Shown here one piece after another: positions 8,420 to 19,371 of a DNA stretch of 52,633 nt (positions are counted from its first letter, which is position 1; each line of letters begins with the position of its first letter). The position numbers were made by a program, and so were the translations under genes. The notes beneath the pieces were generated by a model. The model was not told the DNA's origin. It saw nothing but the letters and a program-made list of their open reading frames with translations, and did not search any database. The stretch is from Planctomycetota bacterium (GTDB taxonomy: Bacteria; Planctomycetota; UBA1135; GCA-002686595): assembly GCA_016795205.1 (NCBI GenBank), contig JAEUHZ010000015.1:1-52633 (forward strand), in the 5' to 3' direction.

Positions 8420-9346
8420 ATGGGCGATGGACTGCGGACGATCCACGTCGTGACGAGCGACGAATCCCTCCTGGCCTCGGCGCGGACTGCCGCGGCGGCG
8501 CTGGAGGGCTTCGAGGTCGCGGCGCGCGCCAGCGTCGACGAGCTCCTGCGCGCCGCGCCCGCCGTGGGCGACGTGATCCTGCTCGACGCCTGGGCGCGCG
8601 GTGGCAACGTCTACGAGGGCGCGCGCCGCATCGCTGGCAAGACGCGCGCACGCACGTTCGTGGTCGTCGAGCAAGGCAACGCCATGGCCGAGCCGATCGC
8701 GCGCTTCTGCGGCGCGACCGGCGTGCTCCAGCGGCCGATCGTGCCCAGCCGGCTGCGCGACGCGCTCTCGCGGGCCGGCGGCCCGCGGCCGGCGCTGCCC
8801 TCCGAGGCGCGCGGCAAGCAGGGCGCGGGGCTGGCGCCCGAGGAACTGCTCCACAGCCTGGCCGGCAAGCCCGAGGACAACCTGGTCGCGGTGCTGACGG
8901 ACCGCGAGACGGGCCTCTTCAACTTCGCGTTCCTCTCCTACAAGCTCGACGAGGAGTACAAGCGGGCGCAGCGCTTCGGCTCGCCGCTCTCCTGCGTGCT
9001 GCTGGGCTACGAAGGCTCGGTGTCCCAACCGGTGCTGCGCGAGCTGGCGGCGATCTTCCTCGAGACCTCGCGCGACACGGACGTGCTCGGCCGCTTCGAC
9101 GAGACCTCGTTCCTGTTCCTGCTGCCGAACACGGGTCCCGAAGGCGCCGCGACGATGGCGCGCCGCGTGGGCGAGGCCGCGCAGCAGCGCGGGCTGCTCG
9201 ACCTGGTCGGCGATCCGGTCGCGATCTCGGTCGGCATCAGCACCTGCCCGCACCCGGAGGTCAAGCGCCGCGAAGACCTGTTCGCTCGCGCGCGCCGCGC
9301 GTTCCTCGAAGCGCGCGCCGAGGGCGGGGGCGTGGTCGCGGCCTGA
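8420..9346 (+). CDS. Receiver-like plus degenerate GGDEF domain protein
   Basis: A 308-residue cytoplasmic signalling protein. Residues 1-120 have a receiver-like fold pattern with an acidic residue after a hydrophobic strand (VILLDAW, Asp56) and end in QRPIVPSRLRDAL, resembling the last helix of response regulators. Residues 157-305 read as GGDEF: LTDRETGLFNFAFL, then GRFDETSFLFLLPNT, where the catalytic GG(D/E)EF position reads DETSF, then VAISVGIST. The metal-binding and catalytic signature is lost, so cyclase activity is unlikely; it may bind nucleotide or act as a scaffold. A GGAG site supports the ATG. The kinase and sigma genes that follow suggest a regulatory cluster. Confidence 0.8.
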   Translation: MGDGLRTIHVVTSDESLLASARTAAAALEGFEVAARASVDELLRAAPAVGDVILLDAWARGGNVYEGARRIAGKTRARTFVVVEQGNAMAEPIARFCGATGVLQRPIVPSRLRDALSRAGGPRPALPSEARGKQGAGLAPEELLHSLAGKPEDNLVAVLTDRETGLFNFAFLSYKLDEEYKRAQRFGSPLSCVLLGYEGSVSQPVLRELAAIFLETSRDTDVLGRFDETSFLFLLPNTGPEGAATMARRVGEAAQQRGLLDLVGDPVAISVGISTCPHPEVKRREDLFARARRAFLEARAEGGGVVAA

Positions 9347-9458
9347 GTCCGCGCGGGGCGCTCCAGGTCCACGCTCCAGCGGGCGGGCTGCCGCCCACGA
9401 CGGGGGCGTGCGGCACCCGCACCGCCGCTCCCGCTGGCACGCCCCAGGAGCGCCTCCG

Positions 9459-10160
9459 ATGTCCACACGAGCGAACTCGCGCCTGCTCCTCGCCGCCGAC
9501 GACGGGTGGGAGTTCCTGGTCGTGCCCGCCGCGCGCGCGCGCATCGGGCACGTGCGCGCCGCCGACGTCGACCTGCCGTTCCTGGCCGACGTGCCCTCGT
9601 TCGCGGCACTCGTCGAACTCGTCGAGGACTTCCACGCCGGCGCGCGCTGGTGCCTGGTGCCCGGGCCCGGGGTGCGCGCCGGCCTGAACGAGGGCGAGGC
9701 GGGAGCGGGGCCCGTGCCGCTCGCCGACGGCGATCTCGTGCGCCTGGCGCCGAACCTCGCCTTCCGCTTCGTGGCACGCGAGCCCGGCACCAGCGCCGCG
9801 CGGCTCGACCTGCTCGGCGGCGCGGAGTGCCTGGGCGCGCCGCGCGTCCTGCTGCTCCCGCCCGGCGCCGGGGGACGCGCGCGCGTCGGACCGAGCGGGG
9901 CGCGCACGATCCCCGTCGCAGAGCTGGTCCACGAGATCGAGCTCGTGGTCGAGTCCGACGCGCTCGACGGACGGCCCACGGCCCTCACCGTGCGCTGCGC
10001 CGGCGGCGTCGCGCCGCGGGCGCACGCGGCTCAGGCGCCCGCGGTGCGGCTGGCGCTGCCGCTCGCGAGCACCCAGACCCTGCTCGCGCACGCGCGTGCG
10101 GCGGGCCAGCCGCCGTTCGCGCTCGTGTTCCGCCCGGCCGGGCCCGCTTTGGAGCGCTGA
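9459..10160 (+). CDS. Putative FHA-like protein upstream of a Ser/Thr kinase
   Basis: A 233-residue soluble protein. The first 100 residues run as short beta strands with FHA-like features: ARARIGHVRAADVDLPFL near the start and VPLADGDLVRLAPNLAFRF later, resembling the 'R.IGR...D..L' and 'L.DGD.I..G...F.F' edges of an FHA domain. A second strand-rich region follows. Key phosphothreonine-binding residues (the Ser-His pair) are not obvious, so the fold call is tentative. The ATG at 9459 has AGGAG 8 bases upstream. The neighbouring kinase fits a role in phospho-recognition, since FHA proteins are often encoded beside Ser/Thr kinases. Confidence 0.45.
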   Translation: MSTRANSRLLLAADDGWEFLVVPAARARIGHVRAADVDLPFLADVPSFAALVELVEDFHAGARWCLVPGPGVRAGLNEGEAGAGPVPLADGDLVRLAPNLAFRFVAREPGTSAARLDLLGGAECLGAPRVLLLPPGAGGRARVGPSGARTIPVAELVHEIELVVESDALDGRPTALTVRCAGGVAPRAHAAQAPAVRLALPLASTQTLLAHARAAGQPPFALVFRPAGPALER

Positions 10161-10178
10161 CGGACGGCCCCGTACGAT
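10149..10178 (+). promoter_or_regulatory. Putative promoter of the kinase-sigma pair
   Basis: TTGGAG at 10149-10154 and TACGAT at 10173-10178 are 18 bases apart; the kinase ATG is at 10194, about 15 bases after the -10 box. The -35 lies inside the end of the FHA-like gene. Confidence 0.4.
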
Positions 10179-10193
10179 GGCGGGGACCCCGCG

Positions 10194-11705
10194 ATGGATT
10201 GGGAGACCTTCTACGCCCGCTTCCGCGAGCCCGGCTTCGTGCCCGGCTTCGAGATCGGCAACCGCCTGGGCGGCGGCGCGTTCGGCGAGGTCTACAAGGC
10301 GCGCAAGGCCTCGATCGGCAAGAGCTACGCGATCAAGTTCCTGAAGGTCGACGGCGACGCGGCGCGGGACGCGGCCATGCGCGAGCTCGAGCAGGTGCGC
10401 CACTTCGCGTCGCTCGATCACCCCAACCTGGTCTCGATCGAGGACCTGGGCGTCGCGGGCGGCGTGCCGTACCTGGTGATGGGCTACGCCGGCGAGGAGA
10501 CGCTGGCGAAGAAGCTCAAGCAGGGGGCGCTCGACGAGCCCACGGCGCTGCTCTACTTCGTCCAGGTCGCGCGCGGCGTGCTGGCGCTCCACGACCGGCG
10601 CCTCGTGCACTTCGATCTCAAGCCCGGCAACGTGTTCCTGAAGGGCGACGTCGCGCGCGTCGGCGACTACGGGCTCTCGAAGATGCTGGCGGACGGACGC
10701 TCGACGCTGTCGTTCGGCCGCGGGACGCCGCAGTACATGGCGCCCGAGATGCTGAAGAACCGCGCCGATCACCGCGCGGACATCTACTCCCTGGGGGTCA
10801 TCCTCTACGAGTGCCTGAGCGGCCGGTTGCCCTACGAACCAGCAGTCCCTGGCGCCTTCCACGTGCGCGAGGACGACCTCCCGCCGCCGTTCCCGCCCGA
10901 GTTCCCCGCACGCTGGCAGCCGGTCGTCGCGCGTTGCCTGCGACTGGCGCCGGAGGACCGCTTCGCGAACGTGGCGGAGCTGCTCGCGGCGCTGGGACAC
11001 AGCGCGCGCGTGGGTGACTCGGCGCGCTGGCCGGCCGCGGGCGCCCCGCAGCCGACCGGGACAGCAGCGGGCGGCCCGCCGACGCCGCCCCGCAGCGAAG
11101 CCCGCCAGACGGCGGCGGAGCTGACCCGCGGCGCGGTCGAGGTCGCGCGCGGCGTGTGGGACGGCTTGCGGCCCGGCGCGGGCGAACCGCAGGAGCGAGG
11201 GGCGCGTCCAGGCTCGACCGACCGCGCGGTTCCCGTCGCCGGCCCGGGCCCGCAGGAGAGCGGTGGCGCAGCGGGCGCGCAGGCCGCGGACACGCCCTTC
11301 GTGCAGCGCGCGTTGGCCGTCGTGCGCTCCGGGGGCCCCGCGAGCGCGGCCGCGCTGGACGTGCTCGAGGTCCACACGCTCTCGGACGCGGCGGTCGTGC
11401 GGCTCCCGCCGACCGAGCTGGTGCCGACGATCCCCGTGCCGCCGCCGGCTCCGGGCGGCTGGTTCGGCACGCTGCGGGCCACGGCGCGGCTCGCGCTCGA
11501 GGTCTTCCTGGCGCTGACCGGCTGGCTCGTGGGCGGTGCCCGCCGACTGCTCGCGCGCGGAGGGGGGGCGGCGCGCGGCGCCTTCGCCGGCTTCGTCGTG
11601 GGCGCCGTGCGCCTGACGCTGTTCGCGCTGTTCCTGGCCCTGCTCGGCGCCGTCACCACCCTGGCGGCCTTCTTGCTCCTGCGCGGGCGCGCTGGGGGAT
11701 CCTGA
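10194..11705 (+). CDS. Ser/Thr protein kinase with C-terminal membrane anchor
   Basis: A 503-residue Hanks-type kinase. The glycine-rich loop LGGGAFGEVYKA starts at about residue 25, the ATP lysine is Lys48 (YAIKFLK), the catalytic loop is HFDLKPGN at 139-146, the metal site is DYG at 158-160, and the activation segment ends RGTPQYMAPE. HFD replaces the common HRD and DYG replaces DFG; the catalytic Asp, Asn and Lys are all kept, so it is probably active but of the non-RD type. Residues 290-440 are a Pro/Ala-rich linker. A hydrophobic segment near 470-495 anchors the C-terminus. The sigma gene begins 2 bases after the stop; this pairing with ECF sigma genes is well known in Planctomycetota. 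Confidence 0.93.
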   Translation: MDWETFYARFREPGFVPGFEIGNRLGGGAFGEVYKARKASIGKSYAIKFLKVDGDAARDAAMRELEQVRHFASLDHPNLVSIEDLGVAGGVPYLVMGYAGEETLAKKLKQGALDEPTALLYFVQVARGVLALHDRRLVHFDLKPGNVFLKGDVARVGDYGLSKMLADGRSTLSFGRGTPQYMAPEMLKNRADHRADIYSLGVILYECLSGRLPYEPAVPGAFHVREDDLPPPFPPEFPARWQPVVARCLRLAPEDRFANVAELLAALGHSARVGDSARWPAAGAPQPTGTAAGGPPTPPRSEARQTAAELTRGAVEVARGVWDGLRPGAGEPQERGARPGSTDRAVPVAGPGPQESGGAAGAQAADTPFVQRALAVVRSGGPASAAALDVLEVHTLSDAAVVRLPPTELVPTIPVPPPAPGGWFGTLRATARLALEVFLALTGWLVGGARRLLARGGGAARGAFAGFVVGAVRLTLFALFLALLGAVTTLAAFLLLRGRAGGS

Positions 11706-11707
11706 CG

Positions 11708-12622
11708 GTGAGCGATTGGGCACCGGACGTCGCCAAGCTCGTCGCCTACGACGACGCCGAGTGGATGGCGGTCGAGCGCGCCTTCTGCGGCCGGCTCCTG
11801 GCCTACGTCGCGCGCCGCGTTCCGGACCACGACGCGCGCCAGGACGTGGTCCAGGAGGTCTTCCTGGGCGCCGTGCGCGGCATCCGCCTCTACGACCCGG
11901 CCTACACCTTCGAGCAGTTCCTCTTCGGCATCTGCCGCAACCGCGTCATCGACCACCAGCGCCGGCAGAAGCCGCTCGCCTTCGGCGGACGATCCGACGA
12001 GGACGCCGCGGCGCTGGAGCTCGAAGACCTGGCCAGCGATGACGAGACCCCCAGCCGCGTCGTGCGCCGGCGCGACCTCGAGGCGGAGGGCGCGCGCGTG
12101 CTGGGCCGCATCGTCAAGGCCTGGGTCCAAGAGACCTGGGCGCAGGGTGAGTTCCAGCGCCTGATCGTCGTCGAGGCGCTGCTCGCCGCGGGCTGGCGCA
12201 ACCGCGACGTGTGGACGCGCCTGGGGCTGCGCGACGAGTCCGCCGTCGCCGGCATCAAGTTCCGGGCGCTGAAGCGCTTGCGCGAGATCGCGCTCGAGCA
12301 GGGCGCCGAGCGCGACCTGCTGGCGGCCGTGGCGAACGCGCTGGGCGAGGAGCAGGGCTTCGACCTCGACCTGCGCCGCGTGTGGCTCGCCGAGCGCGCG
12401 AGCTGCCCGGCGCGACACTGGCTGGCGCGGCACCTCGCGGGGACCCTCGCCGAGGGACCGGCGGCCTTCGTGCGCTTCCACGTCGACGACGCTGCCTGCC
12501 CCTGGTGCCGGGCGAACCTGGACGACCTCGGAGCGCTCGAGGACCAGGCCGCGCTCGCGCCCATCCTCGAGCGGGTCGGGCTCTCGACCCGCGAGCTCCT
12601 GCGCTCCAAGGGCCGCGCGTGA
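11708..12622 (+). CDS. ECF-like sigma factor with fused Cys/His C-terminal tail
   Basis: A 304-residue protein. Residues 20-90 are a sigma region 2 (QDVVQEVFLGAVRG, FLFGICRNRVIDHQRR). A region-4-like helix-turn-helix spans about 150-195 (AGWRNRDVWTRLGL, then IKFRALKRLREIA) but is divergent. The last 80 residues are an addition not found in ordinary ECF factors, with RFHVDDAACPWCRANLDDL placing His258, Cys264 and Cys267 like a zinc-binding anti-sigma module. A built-in sensory or inhibitory domain, perhaps controlled by the adjacent kinase, is my inference. The GTG start lies 2 bases after the kinase stop codon, so coupling is certain in layout. Confidence 0.85.
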   Translation: MSDWAPDVAKLVAYDDAEWMAVERAFCGRLLAYVARRVPDHDARQDVVQEVFLGAVRGIRLYDPAYTFEQFLFGICRNRVIDHQRRQKPLAFGGRSDEDAAALELEDLASDDETPSRVVRRRDLEAEGARVLGRIVKAWVQETWAQGEFQRLIVVEALLAAGWRNRDVWTRLGLRDESAVAGIKFRALKRLREIALEQGAERDLLAAVANALGEEQGFDLDLRRVWLAERASCPARHWLARHLAGTLAEGPAAFVRFHVDDAACPWCRANLDDLGALEDQAALAPILERVGLSTRELLRSKGRA

Positions 12623-12672
12623 GCGGGCGGCTCCCGAACCGGATTCGTACGGCCCGCCCGGCCGTGGTCCCT

Positions 12673-12678
12673 TATCCT
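12673..12678 (+). promoter_or_regulatory. -10-like TATCCT directly before the M28 peptidase start
   Basis: TATCCT ends 8 bases before the ATG at 12687. If used, transcription would begin at or next to the start codon, giving a leaderless message. No good -35 is seen 16-18 bases upstream. Confidence 0.3.
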
Positions 12679-12686
12679 CGAACGCC

Positions 12687-14174
12687 ATGACGCCGACGCT
12701 CCTGATCCTCGCCGCGGCCCTGTCCCTGTTCCCGAGCGGGCCGACGGCCGCCGATCCCACGAGCTCGCGGATGCTCGCCGCCCTCTCCAGCGTGAAGCCG
12801 GAGGCGATCCGGGTGGACGTCGAGTTCATCGCCAGCGACGACCTCGCCGGCCGCGACACGCCCAGCGAAGGCCTGCGCACGGCCGCGCGCTTCCTGCGCT
12901 CGCGCCTGGAACGGCTGGGGTGGAAGCCGGGCGCCAAGGACGGCTGGTTCCACGAGTACCCGCTGGAGCACCGCGTCCTCGACGAGGAGCAGTCCAAGGT
13001 CGAGTGGCGCGCCAAGGGCGGCGCAGGCACGCTGCGCTTCGGCGTCGACTACTTCCTGCCGGGCCTGCGCGACATCACGCGCCTGGACACGGCGGGAGCG
13101 GTGGTCTTCGCCGGCGACGGCTCCAAGGAGGACCTCGGCAGCGGGCGGGTCGAGGGCAAGTGGGCCCTGGTCCACGACGCCGGCGGCGAGCTCTCGCGGA
13201 TCACGCGCGACGCGCGCCGGGCCAAGGCCAAGGGCCTGATCGTGGCGCCCGGGCCCAAGTACGCGGGCGAGGACTACGCGGCGCGCTACGCCGACGTGCT
13301 CGCGCGCCAACGCAAGGGCTCGGTGGCCTACCCGCGCCCCGCCAAGGAGGCCGCGGCGGACGAGCGCGAGGAGCGCGAGGCCTTCCCGACGCTGCTGCTC
13401 ACCCAACCGGCGGCCGCCGCGCTGCTCGCGGCCGCGCAGAAGCCGGCGACGCCGGCCAAGGGCGCCGACCTGGGGATCACGCTGAGCGAGACGCGCCGCC
13501 TGGGCGGCGACGACGGGCGGATCCTGGTCGAAAACGTCGTGGGCTGGTGGCCGGGCAGCGATCCCAAGCGCGCCAAGGAGTGCATCCTGCTCTCCGCGCA
13601 CTACGACCACGTGGGCGTCGACGCCCGTGGGCAGATCCACAACGGCGCCGACGACAACGGCTCGGGGACGACCTTGCTGCTGTCGGTGGCCGAGGCGCTC
13701 GCCGAGCACGGACCGCTCGAGCGCTCGGTGATGATCATCTGGGTCTCGGGCGAGGAGAAGGGGCTGTGGGGCTCGAAGGCCTTCGCCGAGAACCCCTGGT
13801 TCCCCGACGGCGCGAAGCCGGTGGGCAACATCAACATCGACATGGTCGGTCGCAACGCGCCGGACAAGCTGCTCGTCACGCCCACCAAGGAGCGCGCCAA
13901 GGACTACAACGAGCTGGTCAAGATCGCCGAGAAGCTCGCGCCGCTCGAAGGCTTCCCCAAGCTCGGCAACGCCGACCAGTACTACGAGCGCAGCGACCAC
14001 TACATGTTCGCCCGGCTCGGCATCCCGGTGATGTTCCTCTTCTCCGACATCCACGAGGACTACCACCGCCCCGGCGACGACCCGGAGAAGCTCGACTACG
14101 ACAAGGTCAGCCGCGTCGCGCGCCTCGTCCTGCGCATGCTCGACGCACTCGATCGCGAGAAGAGCCTGCGCTGA
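12687..14174 (+). CDS. Secreted M28 family zinc aminopeptidase
   Basis: A 495-residue protein with an N-terminal signal peptide (about 1-22, MTPTLLILAAALSLF). Residues 45-290 hold the N-terminal region and an inserted PA-type domain. The catalytic di-zinc core has SAHYDHVG (His305), GADDNGSG, the general base in SGEEKGLWGS, NIDMVGR and the final ligand in DIHEDYHRPGDD. All five metal ligand positions are present, so it should be active, probably removing N-terminal amino acids from peptides outside the cytoplasm. It converges with the dikinase gene, with only 12 bases between the stop codons. Confidence 0.93.
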   Translation: MTPTLLILAAALSLFPSGPTAADPTSSRMLAALSSVKPEAIRVDVEFIASDDLAGRDTPSEGLRTAARFLRSRLERLGWKPGAKDGWFHEYPLEHRVLDEEQSKVEWRAKGGAGTLRFGVDYFLPGLRDITRLDTAGAVVFAGDGSKEDLGSGRVEGKWALVHDAGGELSRITRDARRAKAKGLIVAPGPKYAGEDYAARYADVLARQRKGSVAYPRPAKEAAADEREEREAFPTLLLTQPAAAALLAAAQKPATPAKGADLGITLSETRRLGGDDGRILVENVVGWWPGSDPKRAKECILLSAHYDHVGVDARGQIHNGADDNGSGTTLLLSVAEALAEHGPLERSVMIIWVSGEEKGLWGSKAFAENPWFPDGAKPVGNINIDMVGRNAPDKLLVTPTKERAKDYNELVKIAEKLAPLEGFPKLGNADQYYERSDHYMFARLGIPVMFLFSDIHEDYHRPGDDPEKLDYDKVSRVARLVLRMLDALDREKSLR

Positions 14175-14186
14175 GGGGCGGGCGGC

Positions 14187-16929
<2,743 letters not shown>

Positions 16930-16946
<17 letters not shown>

Positions 16947-17556
16947 TGCGGGGGGGCTTCCGGCCGGACTTCGCGAGCGGTCCGACCTCGTCGATCTTCC
17001 ACTCCCTCCCGAAGCGCAGATCGGTGATCTCCGCGCCGTCGACGCCGAGGGGCAGGGCGGCGCGGCCGAAGATCCATCGGCCCTGGCCCGCCCCGGTCTG
17101 GATGCCCGTGGACGAACGCCAGTCGATCCCTTCGTCGAGCACCCGCTCCGGGCCGCGCCAGGCCTCGGCGAAGTCCTCGCGCACGAGCAGGACGGAGTAG
17201 TCGCCGCCGGCCGTGTCGACCAAGAGCCGCGCGACCCCGCGCGCCTCGTCCTGCGACTCGATCGTGGCGCCCGCGATCCCCGCACGCAGCCAGGGCTGGC
17301 GCGCGTAGAGCTCCGCGCGCGCTTCCCGCCAGGTGAGCTGGGAGACCTGATGGCGGGCGCGGAAGCCCAGCGAGAAGCAACGCAGCTCGAGGTCCGCGTC
17401 GTCGAGCCGGGTCGCGGTCTGGAAGGTCCGGAAGGCCTGCTCGGGCGTGCGGAAGCCGATCGCCAGGACGTCGGCGGGCGTCGGGGGACAGACGCAGCCG
17501 GCCAGGGTCAGGATCCAGAGCGCCAGGCCGCCGGCCGAAGAGAGGAATCGACTCAC
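16930..17556 (-). CDS. Putative lipoprotein of unknown function
   Basis: A 208-residue protein starting at a GTG (17556) that gives an ideal lipoprotein signal ([11 protein letters not shown], Cys about residue 21). The mature part begins [22 protein letters not shown] and resembles proteins in which a 'TPE.A...F..A....D' helix precedes a small alpha+beta domain, as in NTF2-like lipoproteins; this is only a structural impression. A frame extension upstream to 17646 is open but lies before the signal peptide and looks non-coding. The end overlaps the likely start of ppdK, so the two may be co-transcribed. Confidence 0.65.
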
Positions 17557-17708
17557 GGGGCGGAGCCTAGCAGCGCGCGGTCCGGACGCCACCGCGGTCC
17601 CCGGGGAGCGCGGCCACGCCCCCCGGGAGCGGAAAAAAGCGCCCACCTGCCCTTGGGGCCAACCTCTTACCCCAGCGTTGCGTAATGGCGACCGTCACCC
17701 AGCCGGGC

Positions 17709-17730
17709 TATCCTCGGCCCTCCATCGGAG
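17709..17730 (+). promoter_or_regulatory. TATCCT -10-like box and GGAG ribosome-binding site before the DUF1573 gene
   Basis: TATCCT lies at 17709-17714 and GGAG at 17727-17730, the latter 8 bases before the ATG at 17739. The GGAG favours 17739 over the upstream ATG at 17685, which has no ribosome-binding site and would place 18 residues before the signal peptide. The -35 is poor. Confidence 0.45.
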
Positions 17731-17738
17731 TACGAAAC

Positions 17739-19199
17739 ATGCTGCTGAATGCCCTGTCGCAAGGCGTCGTCGCGCGCCGCCTCCTCGCTGCCGGCGCCCT
17801 CGCCGTCGTGGCCGCCCTGCTGCCCGGGTGCAGCGATGCCCAGAAGCCGGCCGCGCCGGGAGCGAGCGCCAGCGCGGGCGCCCCGGCCGCCGCCGCGCCG
17901 ACCCCCGCGGCAGCACAGCCCGTCGCCGGGCAGCCGGGGGCGGCCAAGCCCGCCGCGGCGGAGATCGCCGGGAGCCAGGCCACCCAGGTCGGCCAGGCGC
18001 CCAAGCCGGAGCTCAAGTCGCCCGAGCAGGCCAAGGCCGACGAGGTCGCGAAGCAGCTCGAGGCCAAGGCCGCGGCCGCCAAGGCCGCCGGGGATCCGCT
18101 GGTCGACACGGACCCCAACTCCAAGGCTCGCATCACCTACGAGTACGGCTCGGACACGCACAACTTCGGCAAGGTCATGCAGGGTGACGTGCTGAACCAC
18201 AAGTTCCTGATGCAGTCCTCGGGCGAGGAGGACCTGATCATCAAGCAGGCCAAGCCCACCTGCGGCTGCACGGTGGCCCAGATCATGGCACAGGACGGCG
18301 AGGGCCAGATGGTGCCCTACCAGTACGGCAAGCCGTTGCCGCCCGGCCGCCGGATCGAGATCGGCGCCACGCTCCACACGCAGGGCAAGCGCGCGCACAC
18401 CACGAGCAAGATCAACGTCTTCACGAACGACCCGCGCGGCCAGACGATCCTCTCGCTCGAAGCGGACGTCGAGCCGTTCTTCACGGTCACGCCGCCCAGC
18501 ATCAACTTCCAGAGCCTGTCCCAGAAGGACACCGCCACGGACAAGCTGACCGTCGCCACCGTCAAGGGCCAGCGCGTCCGGCTCAGCGCGGCCAAGGACA
18601 ACCTGCCGCAGGGACTCAAGCTCGATCTGCGCGCCCTGGACGAGGACGCCGAGGGCAAGGCCTCGCGCTGGGAACTCGTCGCCACGGCCGGTCCGGGCCT
18701 GTCCGAGGGCTCGCTGGCCTACTCGGTCCAGCTCAAGAGCGACGCGGCCATCCCGGGTGGCGACAAGCTGCCCAACGGCCAGTTGCCGACCTACGAGGTC
18801 CAGGCCACGGTCATGGCGCGCGTGACGGGCGCGATCTCCGTGAACCCGCAGTTCGTCGCGATGGGGCTCTTGCGCCCGGGCCAGACGCTGTCGCGCTCGG
18901 TGCGGATCACGAGCCACGACCACGACTTCAAGCTCACGTCGACCGAGGTCGCGATCCAGGGCCGTGACACCGCGGAGTGGGAGTTCGCGCCGAACTTCAA
19001 CGCCGTCGTGCGGCCCGTCCCCAACGAGAACGCGATCGACGTCGAGGTCACGCTGAACGGTCTGCCGGACTCGCTCTCGGGCAGCTTCTCGGGGACCTTG
19101 CTCGTCAAGCTGGGCCATCCGGACCGACCCGAGATCAAGATCCCGATCACGGGGGTCTGCCGCACCGGCGCCGCGGTGCCCACGGCGGGTCCGCGCTAG
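17739..19199 (+). CDS. DUF1573 domain lipoprotein
   Basis: A 486-residue exported protein with a lipoprotein-type signal (VVAALLPGC, Cys about 31), a long Ala/Pro-rich linker up to about residue 125, then a DUF1573 (ASH/MSP-like immunoglobulin-fold) domain. Its signature is HNFGKVMQGDVLNHKF followed by KQAKPTCGCTVAQ. Two further beta-sandwich regions follow, including VTPPSINFQSL and ISVNPQFVAMGLLRPGQ, so the mature part is probably three stacked Ig-like domains. The Cys-Gly-Cys in the first domain is typical of the family. Function is unknown; such proteins are abundant in Planctomycetota and Bacteroidota envelopes. Confidence 0.85.
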   Translation: MLLNALSQGVVARRLLAAGALAVVAALLPGCSDAQKPAAPGASASAGAPAAAAPTPAAAQPVAGQPGAAKPAAAEIAGSQATQVGQAPKPELKSPEQAKADEVAKQLEAKAAAAKAAGDPLVDTDPNSKARITYEYGSDTHNFGKVMQGDVLNHKFLMQSSGEEDLIIKQAKPTCGCTVAQIMAQDGEGQMVPYQYGKPLPPGRRIEIGATLHTQGKRAHTTSKINVFTNDPRGQTILSLEADVEPFFTVTPPSINFQSLSQKDTATDKLTVATVKGQRVRLSAAKDNLPQGLKLDLRALDEDAEGKASRWELVATAGPGLSEGSLAYSVQLKSDAAIPGGDKLPNGQLPTYEVQATVMARVTGAISVNPQFVAMGLLRPGQTLSRSVRITSHDHDFKLTSTEVAIQGRDTAEWEFAPNFNAVVRPVPNENAIDVEVTLNGLPDSLSGSFSGTLLVKLGHPDRPEIKIPITGVCRTGAAVPTAGPR

Positions 19200-19286
19200 C
19201 CGAGGCCGCTCGTCCGGGACACGCCCCGGCCGGGCCCGGTCCGCGCCCTCCGCTCCGCGCGCCGCGCGGTCCGGGGGGCGCGGCTG

Positions 19287-19315
19287 TTTCCATCCGAGGC
19301 GTCCGCCCGTACGTT
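19287..19315 (+). promoter_or_regulatory. Putative promoter of the type IV pilus-like operon
   Basis: TTTCCA at 19287-19292 and TACGTT at 19310-19315 are separated by 17 bases. The first operon gene starts with GTG at 19372, giving a leader of about 50 bases. This is the only promoter-like sequence seen before the nearly continuous run of seven genes up to 28758. Confidence 0.45.
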
Positions 19316-19371
19316 ACCGGCCCGCCCGCGCGGGCCTAGTCGGCGCGCGGCCCGTCCGCCCTCCCCCCTCC

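Noticed and set aside
17685..17738. Upstream ATG for the DUF1573 lipoprotein
   Set aside because: It lacks a ribosome-binding site and adds residues before a good signal peptide, while ATG 17739 has GGAG at proper spacing.
19241..19283. GC-rich hairpin after the DUF1573 gene
   Set aside because: Stem is imperfect and followed by only GTTTCC; too weak to call a terminator.
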